Shown one piece after another: positions 10,298 to 20,324 of a stretch of 20,324 bases of DNA (position 1 is its first letter; every line of letters starts with the position of its first letter). The stretch is from Smittium mucronatum (Eukaryota; Kickxellomycota; Harpellomycetes; Harpellales; Legeriomycetaceae). Location: positions 5,473 through 25,796 of the forward strand of contig LSSL01000561.1 in assembly GCA_001953115.1 (NCBI GenBank), in the 5' to 3' direction. The notes beneath the pieces were generated by a model. The model searched no databases. It was not told where the DNA came from and saw only the letters and a program-made list of their open reading frames with translations. A program made the translations under genes and the position numbers.

Positions 10298-10853
10298 GTT
10301 GTGATGTTGGTTAGCACTAACATTATTCAAATCCAATTTGTTTTAACCGACTTCGACTTTTCCACTTTGCAATAAATAAACGAAATGCCACTAATGTAAC
10401 CTATATTTATTTATTCCCTTTTTGGATAAAAAAAAGATTATAATCATCATCAAAATAATGATTATTAAAGGCGAGGAAGAAGAGGCTAGAATTTTCCTTC
10501 TCTTGAGAAAATTTGGAAAATGTAATTTAAACTCTAATATTTGATAGTAATGTGACAATATGTCCCCCATTTTTTATCTTTTTCTAAAACATCAAAAAAG
10601 AATTTGCATTTATTGAGGGTTTTACAGGTACAAAAAAAAGGGGTTGGGGGATTGGTATAGTCATATAAAGTCTGTTTGGGGAGTTTTTAGGCCGTATTTT
10701 TTTTGGATATGAAATTAAAAGGAAACTAAACTTTTATTTATTCATTCCTAATGATACAAAAGGGATCTTTGGGAGAATAATACTTATTTTATCTTTTTTG
10801 GTAGAATTAAAATGGAAAATATTATATTTATTGTTTTTTGAAAAGTAACATTA

Positions 10854-10872
10854 ATATATATATATATATATA
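10854..10872. repeat. AT microsatellite
   Basis: An uninterrupted alternating A/T tract of 19 nt lies in the spacer between the two plus-strand genes. No function is suggested by position. Confidence 0.9.
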
Positions 10873-11054
10873 AATCTCCGAGTAGCTTATGAGGAAGGGT
10901 AAATGGATGGATGAACACGTCCGTATTGGGATTTTTTCTTTTTCCGCTGTTTTATTCACCATTTATAGAATTTACAATAAAGCGGATTTCACGCAAGTAT
11001 TCCTTATGCCCAAGAAAGTATAAGGGGAACTATGTACCCGAATCCCATAATTTA

Positions 11055-11065
11055 GGGGGGGGGGG
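11055..11065 (+). repeat. G11 homopolymer
   Basis: Eleven consecutive guanines are followed by ATGAATTCG, about 470 nt upstream of the NDUFAF8-type start. This is exceptional for a window this AT-rich and may be a nucleosome-excluding or promoter element (inference). Confidence 0.9.
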
Positions 11066-11534
11066 ATGAATTCGAATGGGTGAGTGGGAAAGTGTGGGCT
11101 TGAGAACTTGTTTGGTCACGTACTTCTTCCCCACATCTATTTCCCTTCTCTCTATATGGTAAGTTTTCCCGACGTTATTTTTATTTTCGTGCTTTATTAT
11201 ATTTTACCATACCCTTTCATCCAACCAAAACACTCGCCCTCTCCCCTTTCCATTTATTTGACCAGGAACCTAATGCATTCCTATTCGTTATTAATAATCG
11301 CCAACCCGACCATCCAATCGAACCCCTTTCCACCACCCACAAACACCACTGATCCAAATTCGATACTATTACAAAATAAATAAATCTAGAAGTCGAATAT
11401 TCTTCTAGTCTGAATCATCCTAAATTCGTGGTTCTATTTCATAGAATTTTCGGCTCCGCATTTTCTACCACCCACTCAGCCACCCAGCCGGTGCTCTTTT
11501 ATAACATCCCTCCTCTTTCAACGAGTTGCAAAGA

Positions 11535-11714
11535 ATGGGCAATAAGAGCCAACAACGCCTTATCCTGTCCCTCGAAAGGAACTTGTCTCGATGCGCCGTC
11601 CCCGCCACCAACTACGCCCGCTGCGTCGCTGCTTACTTGGGCGATGTCCATAAAGATCAGTGCGCTGCTCAGTTCTCCTCGTTTATCGCCTGCGTCAAAA
11701 AGTCTCGTCTCTAG
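11535..11714 (+). CDS. NDUFAF8: twin CX9C mitochondrial protein, NDUFAF8-type complex I assembly factor
   Basis: This is a 59-residue protein of the mitochondrial intermembrane space CHCH type. Two CX9C motifs are visible, Cys20-Cys30 and Cys43-Cys53; in the fold they form two disulfide-linked helices after import by Mia40. The spacing and wording (C-x-x-x-x-x-x-Y-x-R-C, then a K-D-x-C-x-x-x-F-x-x-F/L-x-x-C second half) match NDUFAF8 (C17orf89), which works with NDUFAF5 in early assembly of NADH:ubiquinone oxidoreductase. Human NDUFAF8 is 74 residues, so the size fits. The ATG at 11535 is the simplest start. An alternative is an ATG at 11156-11158 followed at once by a GTAAGT donor; spliced to the acceptor at 11525 it would add three residues in frame. 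The gene converges on the ITFG1 homologue. Function is assigned by family resemblance; other small twin CX9C proteins remain possible. Confidence 0.8.
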   Translation: MGNKSQQRLILSLERNLSRCAVPATNYARCVAAYLGDVHKDQCAAQFSSFIACVKKSRL

Positions 11715-12009
11715 AAATTGGGTTCTTTTAACCATTCTATCTTGATTCATTCGACCTTACTAATCCCCCCAATTGGACCCCTTCTAGTCGCTTCATGTTA
11801 TTGAGATAAAGGGCTTTTCCAACATATTTACATTGCTTGAAGATATCTATTTTTTTTTTTTAAAAAACTCCCCATATTCCTCTTCTCTCCGAAAAACCAA
11901 ATAAAATTTTATTTTTTATAGCCCCATAGTCGCTTTTTAATATAAAATGTACACTGAAATATATAGTTGGAAGAGTTATTTAGTAAATTGTATGACAAAA
12001 TATCGAGAT
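11715..12009. other. convergent intergenic spacer
   Basis: This 295-nt spacer lies between two genes facing each other. It carries 3' untranslated sequence of both, a T10 tract at 11851, and the palindromic poly(A) element described separately. No further gene is seen. Confidence 0.7.
11900..11913. terminator. palindromic bidirectional poly(A) signal AATAAAATTTTATT
   Basis: A perfect 14-bp palindrome reads AATAAA on both strands (11900-11905 plus, 11913-11908 minus). It lies 186 nt past the NDUFAF8-type stop and 97 nt past the ITFG1 stop, so one element could end both convergent transcripts. The hexamer is the canonical eukaryotic poly(A) signal; use by both genes is inferred from position. 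Confidence 0.55.
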
Positions 12010-14727
12010 TTATAGCGCATCAAAGTTAATGGCATGTATTTCCCCGCGCTTTTCTTTCAGATCAGCCAATCGTTCGTGTCGATCTAGCCCGTAAATAATT
12101 CCCAACAGAACAACCATCACAATGATGAGACCATATAGCAGTGAGTTGACCGAATTGCCGGTGTTTGATAAGAACAGTCGGATCTGCACTGCATTGCGTA
12201 GCCAGTCTGGGTATATCTTCAGCTTAGAGTTCGGTATCACGCTATCGATCACGTAATAGCTCTGCTTTATCTGCCTACTGCTACTGCTACTACTACTACT
12301 ACCACTATTGCTTTGTGTTTGCGATTCTTGGATTTCTTTCACCTTGACATACTTTGAATTGCTGATTCCAACATACATCTTGTCTACATAATTGTTGAAT
12401 TTTCCCAGTCCAAAGTGCCCGAATGGATATCCTAAACTCCGGTAGCCGTTTGATGGGAGTTGCGATGCCGCCATCACAAAGTTCTGCCCCCCACCCCCAA
12501 GCAGGCACTTGAAGTTTGCTCCCACCATTTCCTTGTAGCTATTGCCCGAAACTGATTTTTTGCCTCCACTATGCGAGTAGTCGCTAAAAATAACCGGGTT
12601 AGTCGATACTCGCATAAAGAATGTCGATGCCACATCAAAGTTATTGTATATCGCTTTCACAATAGGTTTCTTGTCTGAATCAATACAGTTTATTAGCAGG
12701 TCCAAAGTCCCGTTTTCGTCAATGTCGAAAAACACCGCTCGTGTCGGCGAGGATATTTTGGCCAGTTCCGACAGGCTTTTTGGGTCAGTGATGGATTTGA
12801 ACTTTCTTCTCCCTTCTGAGTTTTCTGCTTTAGGGAAACTCTGTAATATACGCACTTTCGTATTCCCATCAATCTTTGAGCCTGCATTTGTTTTCGATGA
12901 TCCAAACAGCTGCTCCCAGATATCCTCAAAAATCCCTCTCGTGGACGACGATGAGGCTTCAGACTTTATAGTAGTCATCAATATGTCTGGGTATCCGTCC
13001 AAATTGTAATCACCTATACCGATTAAATATCACGTTCATAAATATGTAGCCATATCTAGTAAAATTGCAAATATCTTTACCTAGCTGAATCTGTACAGGC
13101 TGAGATCCCCCAAAGGTGCCGTCAATAATATCCAATCTTTCTCCTGGAAAAATGTCATTAATGATAATCTTTTGGTAGCTCTATTTAATTTGAATAATAT
13201 AATAACATTTATTTATTTATTTTTCCTTTTATAAAAAAAATATCGTCATATAAAGTTTAAATACTTTATTTTTTTTTAAATTTTTGTTTTGGAACGTACC
13301 TCCGAATCAGAGAAATCGAAATGAAAATCCGGATCAGCAGAACATAAATTGTCTGAACTCCGGCACTTATTCCCGGCACTAGACTTTTTTTTGTTCCCGC
13401 ATAGAGGAATTTGGTTGTTGTAAGCTATATGGATCTCACATCCTTGATCACTACAGACCGGAAACACCATATCAATGGAACCATCCCGGTCTGGTTATTA
13501 AAAAGAGTAAATATACGATTCATAATAAATATAATAACTAAAAGGATAAAATAAAAATAAAAAATCTCAAATAATACCAATATCGGCAAATGTGACCTGG
13601 CCAGTTCCTGCAGGAAAAGTGCCCGTCACCACTTTCCCAAAACTAGAGTTCAAAGTTGAATCATCTTTGCTGCTCGCAACATTATTACTATTCAGCCAGA
13701 TTTGAAAAGTAAGAGGAGACGTGTCACAGACTAGAAACAAATCTGGCAGGAAAAAAAAAAAACCATTAGAAACAGAGTTGAAAAAACCTCCAAAGATAAT
13801 ATGTAAAAGCATACCAGAAAGACAATCGCCATCTAAATCTATAAAGGAGCTAGAATGTGGGTTTGCTAATTTACAAGGTGAAATTGAGTTTCCATCAGTG
13901 CCGGTGCCAGCAGGAAAATCTATACTGAATATTCGATATTGAAAATATATAGAGTTTAGACGTAAAAGATAAGAGGCAAGCCAAAACTGAGAAAAATAAA
14001 AAAGTGCTAACATTTTAAAAGAGTTTGAGCTAAAAGTAGAATTATTCTGGTTCTCGTATATTTTCAGGTTGAAAGAATTGGAATCGGAATCAGAATCAGT
14101 AGGTGAACCGATTAAATCCAACAAATTGTTTCCATTATGGTCAAAAAAAATTGGTTGAGTTTGGTTAAAACTCGAAATCATTGATCCATTGTCTGTTTAA
14201 AGAAAAAAAAAGTTTAAGGGGGGATTTTTTTTCGAATAAAGTGGATATAAATATTTACCATAGACATTGTTTTTATCAGGAGTAAAAAGTTTAACTATCA
14301 GTTTGTCTTGGTTGAATGATTTCTTATTATCGGCCAATTCGTAACCCATAACCAACAAGTCAGACCTTCCAATACCACTAAAATCAGAAACAACGACGTT
14401 TGTGGCCAAAAAGTCTAAAGTTCCGGAAGAAGAGCCATTAATAACTGTAATACTGTTTCCAAGCTCGAATTTGCCGTTGTCACCATTAAAATAATAGACG
14501 ATTAGATTTGTTTTGTTTTCAGAGAGCACTATCAAATCAATCAAATTATCATTGTTCATATCGCTGAAGGCCATTAAATGGCCCTTGATATCTTCTAGAC
14601 CTATATTGTCGATGGCATATAGCTGGTTTTTTTCAAAACCCTTTAAACGGCTATAAAACATTGACTTGACGCAGGTTATAGAGGAAAGAATTGCTGTACA
14701 CACCAGCAAAAGCGGCATGAATATCAT
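12010..14727 (-). CDS. ITFG1: T-cell immunomodulatory protein homologue (TIP/ITFG1), seven exons
   Basis: This encodes a secretory-pathway type I membrane protein with an integrin-alpha-like FG-GAP beta-propeller ectodomain. Exons on the minus strand are 14727-14259, 14192-14012, 13924-13815, 13742-13578, 13490-13300, 13180-13081 and 13013-12010. Introns of 66, 87, 72, 87, 119 and 67 nt are all GT-AG, and the 2220-nt sum gives 739 residues. The human protein has 612. Features are a hydrophobic signal peptide (about 1-19) and calcium-loop motifs of D-x-D/N-x-x-x-x-x-D type at about 56-64, 115-123, 174-182, 246-254, 307-315, 407-415 and 502-510. A conserved LGLG/GLGK-type block with D-x-YVGI and an IPNSKL motif follow. 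One membrane helix spans about 695-715, and a basic tail ends in NFDAL, as FDAM does in animals. A poly-Ser insert lies near 643-651. The fifth intron's acceptor could instead be 12 nt downstream (exon from 13168). A possible acceptor at 14780 hints at an upstream leader exon. Confidence 0.9.
12275..12303. repeat. trinucleotide repeat encoding poly-serine in ITFG1
   Basis: CTA/CTG units on the + strand read AGT/AGC serine codons on the minus strand. The run lies in a linker between the YVGI block and the IPNSKL block, and the human protein lacks it. Such repeats vary in length by slippage. Confidence 0.8.
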
Positions 14728-15570
14728 GTTCGAAGTATCGCTTGACTTGCTAGCCAAGTCTCCAAGGATGAGAATGTAGCTATAAGTAAAATAAAGTATG
14801 TATAGAAAAGTAAGTCCGATTCTTAAATCTTCAACTGAAACTTTTTACCAGTTTTTTCAAATAATCCTAAACTTTTTCTTTCTTCCCTTTTTTCTTCCTC
14901 TCAACATTTAACATTCAATTTCAGCCTCTTTGCCATTTCGACTTTTTTGCCTTGAAAAAATTACCACAATCCGAAAAATAATAAAATCACGCCTCTTTAT
15001 TGGAGTTTTGTGTGCCTAATGCTGGCGCTTAACTCATCCGTGTATTAATTGGCCAATGCCCCGAATGAGCTTTAATTCAGTCCTGGAAACCAAACGAATC
15101 AGAAAACTCTATACACTATTACCCTGAAATAATAATCTTGTGATAATTAACTTGGCTGACAAAAAGGCGCTTTCTACGGATTAAATAACCTTTGTCCAAT
15201 AAAACGGCAATGCTAAAAAACTCCAAGTTGGACTCGGGAAGTCAAACTTTCCATCCAGATGGATAGGGGAACGTACCAGCCATCTGTGAACCATTAAGTC
15301 CATAATAAGTGATTGGCCATATAGGAAGAAATGCTGACCCCCTTGACCCCTTCGACCTTAGACCCCTATGCAATTTTCTATTTAGACAATTGAATCCAAT
15401 AAGATCAACCCATCTCGCTCTATCCCAATTTTCCTGTTTCGGCAACATTTCAGAAAAACTGCCAAGTCAAGCATTTTGATTTTGTAATCCTAATGCGATT
15501 TAGGTTTACCCAAAAGAAATTGTATCTTTTGTTCCACAAGCCACTTATACCATTTGAAACTCAAAAATAC
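14728..15570 (-). promoter_or_regulatory. upstream region of the ITFG1 homologue with CCAAT boxes
   Basis: The sequence upstream of the ITFG1 start is pyrimidine-rich at 14860-14950. It then contains several CCAAT motifs in either orientation: ATTGG at 14999-15003, the palindrome ATTGGCCAAT at 15048-15057, CCAAT at 15196, ATTGG at 15313, and CCAAT at 15395. In fungi CCAAT is bound by the HAP complex (established); use here is inferred. The block at about 15180-15450 is richer in G+C and has overlapping open minus frames, including a 68-codon one (15448-15242) with a GGTACGTT donor-like site. It may be a leader exon or a small unrecognised gene. Confidence 0.35.
15336..15366. repeat. four spaced GACC(CC) units
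   Basis: GACC motifs start at 15336, 15345, 15354 and 15361, three of them extended to GACCCC. The spacings are 9, 9 and 7 nt, giving a short degenerate direct repeat about 610 nt upstream of the ITFG1 start. It could be a protein-binding array, or codons of an unrecognised frame. Confidence 0.5.
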
Positions 15571-18500
15571 TTAACTACCTTACACTTTTATTATTTTTTT
15601 TACTTGGGTTAATTACATTTAATTTTCCAGCGTACCTGTTTTAATTTTAGTCTTGGCTTGAATATACTTAAAAAATTCAATATCTTGGACACAAACCAAC
15701 GAATTGTGTCTATTCCTATTTTATTTATATTTTTATCAAAATATGTTTGGATCTATTATTACCACCAAAAAAGATTAAAAGAACAAAAGAAAAAGGGTTG
15801 GGAGTCTATTTCTTTGCACAAAGCTTGATATTTTTCTAGTTTAAAGCAGCACTTATTGAGGATGGATTCCCTAATAGTATTTCCGGCTTTTACTAACTAT
15901 TTTCTACAAGAAATGGTGAAAAAGTGCCGGCAGTTGAACCCCAATAGATTTCTAATTTTCAGCGATTTAAAACCATCCGAATAGTGCATAAAAAATCAAA
16001 CGTGATCAATTTTTCTATTTGGAATAGCATAAAATATTATTTCGAATCGTTAGGAAAAACCTAGAATATTTTTTTCTTTATTTTGCAATCAATAACTCAT
16101 ATCGAATTTACTTGTTTAGTCATCACTATATATCATAGTGTTTTTGAAATTTCTTGATATTTTCGTTTGTATACAATATTCACCAACCCAATACCCTTTT
16201 CCCAGATTCTAAGAATAAATCAGCCTGTGACTAATATCAGACTTCTCCGAAAATATTAACTTAATTTTATTGGAGATTAAATATTATCTTTATTATACAT
16301 GTTTATCTTCTATAATGCTAAAAGCCGAACCTCGAAAAATTCATCCCAAGTTCAAACATAACCAATAATATTTTCTTACTAAATTAAATATTTGAAAAAT
16401 ATACAATTATAATACTAAATTTGAACTAATAATATACTATTGGAGGATAAAAAGAGAATATAAACAAAATTAACATTATCAAATAGGATTATATCTAATA
16501 TTCTTTCTTTTTTGTTTTTACTCTAAACGCATAAATGTATGTAAGTCAAGAAATAAACAATCTATTCTAAACCACAGCTTATTACTAATACAACCACTGG
16601 TATCCTTATAGAATCAAAACTCTGTTATTAAAACAAAAGGGCGAAATAGACTTTTTGTTTATATCAATTTTCGTTTTTTATATATTTAAAAGTTTGACAA
16701 GTAGTTCTTTAACTTAAAGTAGTCTATTCATATTACACTTTAACAGAAAAAAAATAATCAAGTATCATTTTTCTAGAATACACAAAACTGTAATATTTAT
16801 TTTTTCCATTTCTCGTCCATCATAGATATCCTATATTCTTATCTCCCTTTAAAAAATAAAAGCGATTAATTTTTTGTACACATATCAATCCAAAAGTATA
16901 ATCTGGGATAAATACCCGCTATTTTCACTTTAGTATACCAAAATATTGGTTTTTTTTATAAAAAATACCCAATTAATCTATTAATTTTGTTTCCATTTGT
17001 TAAATAATTGAAATATGTATACCTTACTACAAAGCCGTGAATATATTTATCTGGAATCGTATCAGATACATTTTATTTTTAAAATTTTATTTAAAATCAA
17101 GTATATTATTCAAGAATTTTTTTCGTTTAATCTTTAAGCAACCAGTTAACTTTCTTTGCCTTAAATAACCACGAAGTATATATTTTATTTTAAAACTAAG
17201 ACTATGCAATTAATATAAATTCCACACCCATTCAAAAAATTGTATTTAATTTAATAAATAACCTACAATTTTACTGAAATATTTAACATTTGATAATATT
17301 CATCATTTATAAATTGGATCCGTCCCACGAGTAATCTTTTAAATATACAATGATAAAGTAGAAAAGAAATTAAAGACAAAAAAAAAGTCATGCTCGTCTA
17401 TGTAATAAACTTGCCACAGATTTAGACCCTATCTCAACCTGCTATGATGCTTTAAAAATTATTATATCTAAAATTAAGTTTGAGGCCTGAATTAACATTT
17501 TTTTTCTCTTTGGTTTAAAATTTAAAATTTTATTTATTTTGGAAAATTCATATTGAATAAAAATAAAAGACACTATTCTCAAATTTTAAAAACTTACAAT
17601 AGAATAGTTTCATAAAATTCTTTATTTCAACAATTTTATTTTTTATTTTCTCAAAAATAAAAAATTAATTATAAATTCACAGAAAAAATTAAAAAAAATA
17701 AAAGGCCGACCTTAATTCTATAAATTAATATCATTTTTGAAAAATTAAATTCTAATTAGTTGAACTTAATTTATATCTTAAAAATATTTAAAAATTAACC
17801 GCTTTGTATACTAGCTATTTTGTATTTATAATCATGTATATTTTTAGATCAGTGATCTTTTAAAAAAAATATATTAATTTATAAATAGTTGCTATTAGCA
17901 TTACAATAAATCTAAAATTAAACGCTCAAATTCCATTCATCTATATCACTCTTTTAAAATGTGGATTATTATTTTTTAATATAGAATATTTTAGTAACTT
18001 GAATACTTTAAAAAATTTATTTTATATTCGTTTTTGAATAATTTCAAAAAAGAAATTTAAAAGATAAATAAAATAAAAGGAAGAAAAGAAAAATTGGCTT
18101 TTTTTTATCGAAAAAAATCTAATAAATTGATTTTTATTTAGATTATTATGATTTAGTAGAAAAATTTATCCAAATCCAATAAAAGTAATTTTATAATCAG
18201 ATAAAATAGATATTGCATATATGATTATTTTTATAAATAACAAGTAATTTTTTCTTAAAAAACTTTGTGGATAAATTACGAATTTTTCTTTTTGATTCGC
18301 TTAGAAAATAAGAAATTTCTAGAAATTTATCTAAATAGCTAATTAAAAACTTTCTTGTGCTGTTAATAATTGAAATTTTTATTTTTAGCAAATTAAAAAA
18401 TGAGTAAAAAATTCACAGCCTTTTTGCTAAAATGGTAACAAGAAAATATTTTATAATTCATTTTAATATTTTAAGTAACAATCATCAATATATATCCATT

Positions 18501-20324
18501 ATCTTATTAATCACAAGAAAAAAAAAATCCTCTAACTATCTTAAAAAAGAATAATTATTCTGTTTCTTAAATTTCTAACTTTTTTTTTTACGAAAGGATT
18601 TTTCATTCTCTAACTCGATATCTTTTAAAATATATAGAAAGCTTTAATATTGTTCAAGAAATTTTCAGTATGGAAAAAACCTGGAGAAATATCGTATTTA
18701 AAAAATTTAAATATATATATAAATTTGATTTTATAATTGAGATTATTTTAAAAATATTGTGCCTAATTGACAATATATTTAATTACCTTTCAACAATTAA
18801 AATAAAATTTAAGGTAAAGTTTAAAATACGTTATAAAATCTTTTTTTGTAGAAACAAAATTTTTGATCAAATAAAGCCCAATTAATAGATATATTCTATG
18901 AACCTGTTATCATGTAATTAGATTAAAAATTAATATTTTTTTTGATATCTTTATTTTAAATTATAGTTAAAAGTTTCATATTTTTTTTATATGGAATAAA
19001 TTATTCATATCTTTAGATTTTTTTGGAATGAATTTATTTACTTTTAAAAGTTTAGGATCATGAAATTATTTTTTCATCACTATCTAAATTATAGTCTTTT
19101 TAATGTAAAATTAAAAAATCTACATTTTGAAAAAACTGATTTAGTATTTTATTTTTTCCAAAAACCCGTTTGAAATTAATTATAACCTTGTTCAAAAGAT
19201 TTTTTAAGATATAGATATAGATTCTGTTTTTATTTGATACCTATTTTCTATTTATTTTTATAGTCATTTATGAATCACAATAATTGAATATTTATTGAAA
19301 AAATATACTCTCGATTATTTATTTACGACATATACTGAATTTTATTTTTGATTTAAAAATCTTTTATTTACTCTAATCAATAAAAAATTTCAATAGTCTT
19401 ATTTTTATCTAACAATAAAATTATCTTTAATATATTTATTCACAGAATGAAAATTATTTTATAATTAAATAAAGTTACTTTCATAAAACTGCATAAAAAG
19501 TATTTATAAACTGTAAAATATAGATTTATTCTAAAATTTGTATAAATTGTGCATAAATTATTAATATCATTATTCAACTTTAATTGGTCAAAAAAATGGG
19601 GATGGTTTAATTGAGCATCAGAAATAAAGTATTGGTTAGGGCTTAAATAATATTTAAAAATACAAACATCATCCGGTTTATAAATAATTTTAGATAAAAT
19701 TGGTTAATTTTTTATGCCTATAAAAATTATTAATGTAGAATTATAATTTATATGTGTCACGAGAAAATCGTTAAAAATTTTTTGCATAAAATATCATCTT
19801 AACCTCGATGATTTTTTCTGAAACTAAATTTGATGAAAAAGAATTATAATTTTGTACCTCTTCAAGGAAAACATTTATTTTTTATTTAATATAGATTAGA
19901 TAAAGTTCTTTCATAAAAATCTAGTATTTACCTAGGATTGAAATTAGTTTTCACTGAAATGCTGGATTATACTATTATAAAATACATTTCATATAATTTT
20001 TTCAACATGCCCAAAATAAATTGATTATATTAAATATATGTCCACTTATTGTTAGTTTTTTTTATAAATCAAATAATCAGATTTTTTATTTTTTATTTGG
20101 GTAATGTAATTATTGAATCATGTGTCGAATTGTTTTGAAATGTTCGAATTAAATATATATATTTCCTAATTTTTTACTCGTTAACTAAATACTTTACATT
20201 CATAGTCCATAATTTAAAATTTTTGAATTTTATTTTTACTGCGTTTGGAGTATTTTTGTAATTAAATTATATTGATATCACAATAACACTGTACCGTTTA
20301 AAATAATTTATACTAATTTAACTG
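15571..20324. other. very AT-rich gene desert (right)
   Basis: About 4.7 kb is dominated by A/T tracts. Frames such as 18391-18197 (minus) and 18670-18885 (plus) are Lys/Ile/Phe/Asn-rich with no recognisable motif, as expected by chance in this composition. From 15571 to about 17000 the sequence is slightly more complex, but I found no splice-compatible frames. No RNA gene, terminal repeat or transposase is visible. Confidence 0.5.

Larger units (their letters stand above)
10298..11534. other. spacer and leader upstream of the NDUFAF8-type gene
   Basis: The region from 10298 to about 10540 may contain further exons of the preceding gene: a 36-codon + frame at 10436-10543 follows an acceptor-like AAAAAAAG, but its phase does not fit the best donor. 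Beyond it lie purine-rich DNA, an AT microsatellite and a G11 run. From about 11090 the sequence becomes pyrimidine-rich on the + strand, typical of a fungal promoter or leader, with CCAATC at 11314. TATAAC at 11500-11505 could be a TATA-like element or an intron branch site. A 99-codon + frame at 11084-11383 lacks an ATG start and looks like chance. Confidence 0.4.

Noticed and set aside
11084..11383. 99-codon plus ORF upstream of the NDUFAF8-type gene
   Set aside because: It starts at GTG, is Pro/Ser/Ile-rich from pyrimidine-rich leader DNA, and crosses a perfect GTAAGT donor.
18197..18885. Two ORFs of 64 and 71 codons in the right desert
   Set aside because: Extreme Lys/Ile/Phe/Asn bias with no motif; expected by chance in DNA of this composition.

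Overview
The window looks like nuclear DNA from an AT-rich eukaryote, most likely a fungus and perhaps an early-diverging one. Genes are broken by short GT-AG introns (about 49-119 nt). Exons are clearly richer in G+C than their surroundings. The arsenite exporter has the wording of fungal Acr3 proteins (the AGGD, ASNNFEL and EVP blocks), and there are no bacterial operon features. The lineage is inferred from gene content only; no rRNA or tRNA gene was recognised.

Layout from left to right. (1) 1-493: the 3' end of a spliced + strand gene of unknown function, reconstructed from matching splice phases. (2) 494-2124: intergenic. (3) 2125-3177, minus: a complete single-exon ACR3 arsenite efflux pump. 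(4) 3178-9590: a long, very AT-rich stretch without convincing genes. Its right end (about 8900-9590) becomes more complex and holds exon-like fragments. (5) 9591-10297, plus: a tentative four-exon gene for a small hydrophobic membrane protein, possibly part of a larger one. (6) 10298-11534: leader/intergenic DNA with a G11 run and an AT microsatellite. (7) 11535-11714, plus: a 59-residue twin CX9C mitochondrial protein of the NDUFAF8 type. (8) 12010-14727, minus: a seven-exon gene for a T-cell immunomodulatory protein homologue (TIP/ITFG1), 739 residues, with all six intron phases closing. (9) 14728-15570: its upstream region, with CCAAT boxes and a GACC repeat. (10) 15571-20324: a second AT-rich desert.

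The genes do not form a pathway: one is a plasma-membrane arsenite exporter, one a complex I assembly-type factor, one a secretory-pathway beta-propeller membrane protein, and two are unidentified. The NDUFAF8 and ITFG1 genes converge on a 295-nt spacer whose centre is a perfect palindrome, AATAAAATTTTATT, giving an AATAAA signal on each strand. No mobile element, CRISPR array, antiviral system or toxin was found. The most notable new items are the two genes visible only through splicing, the shared poly(A) palindrome, and the competing hairpins just after the left gene's stop codon.
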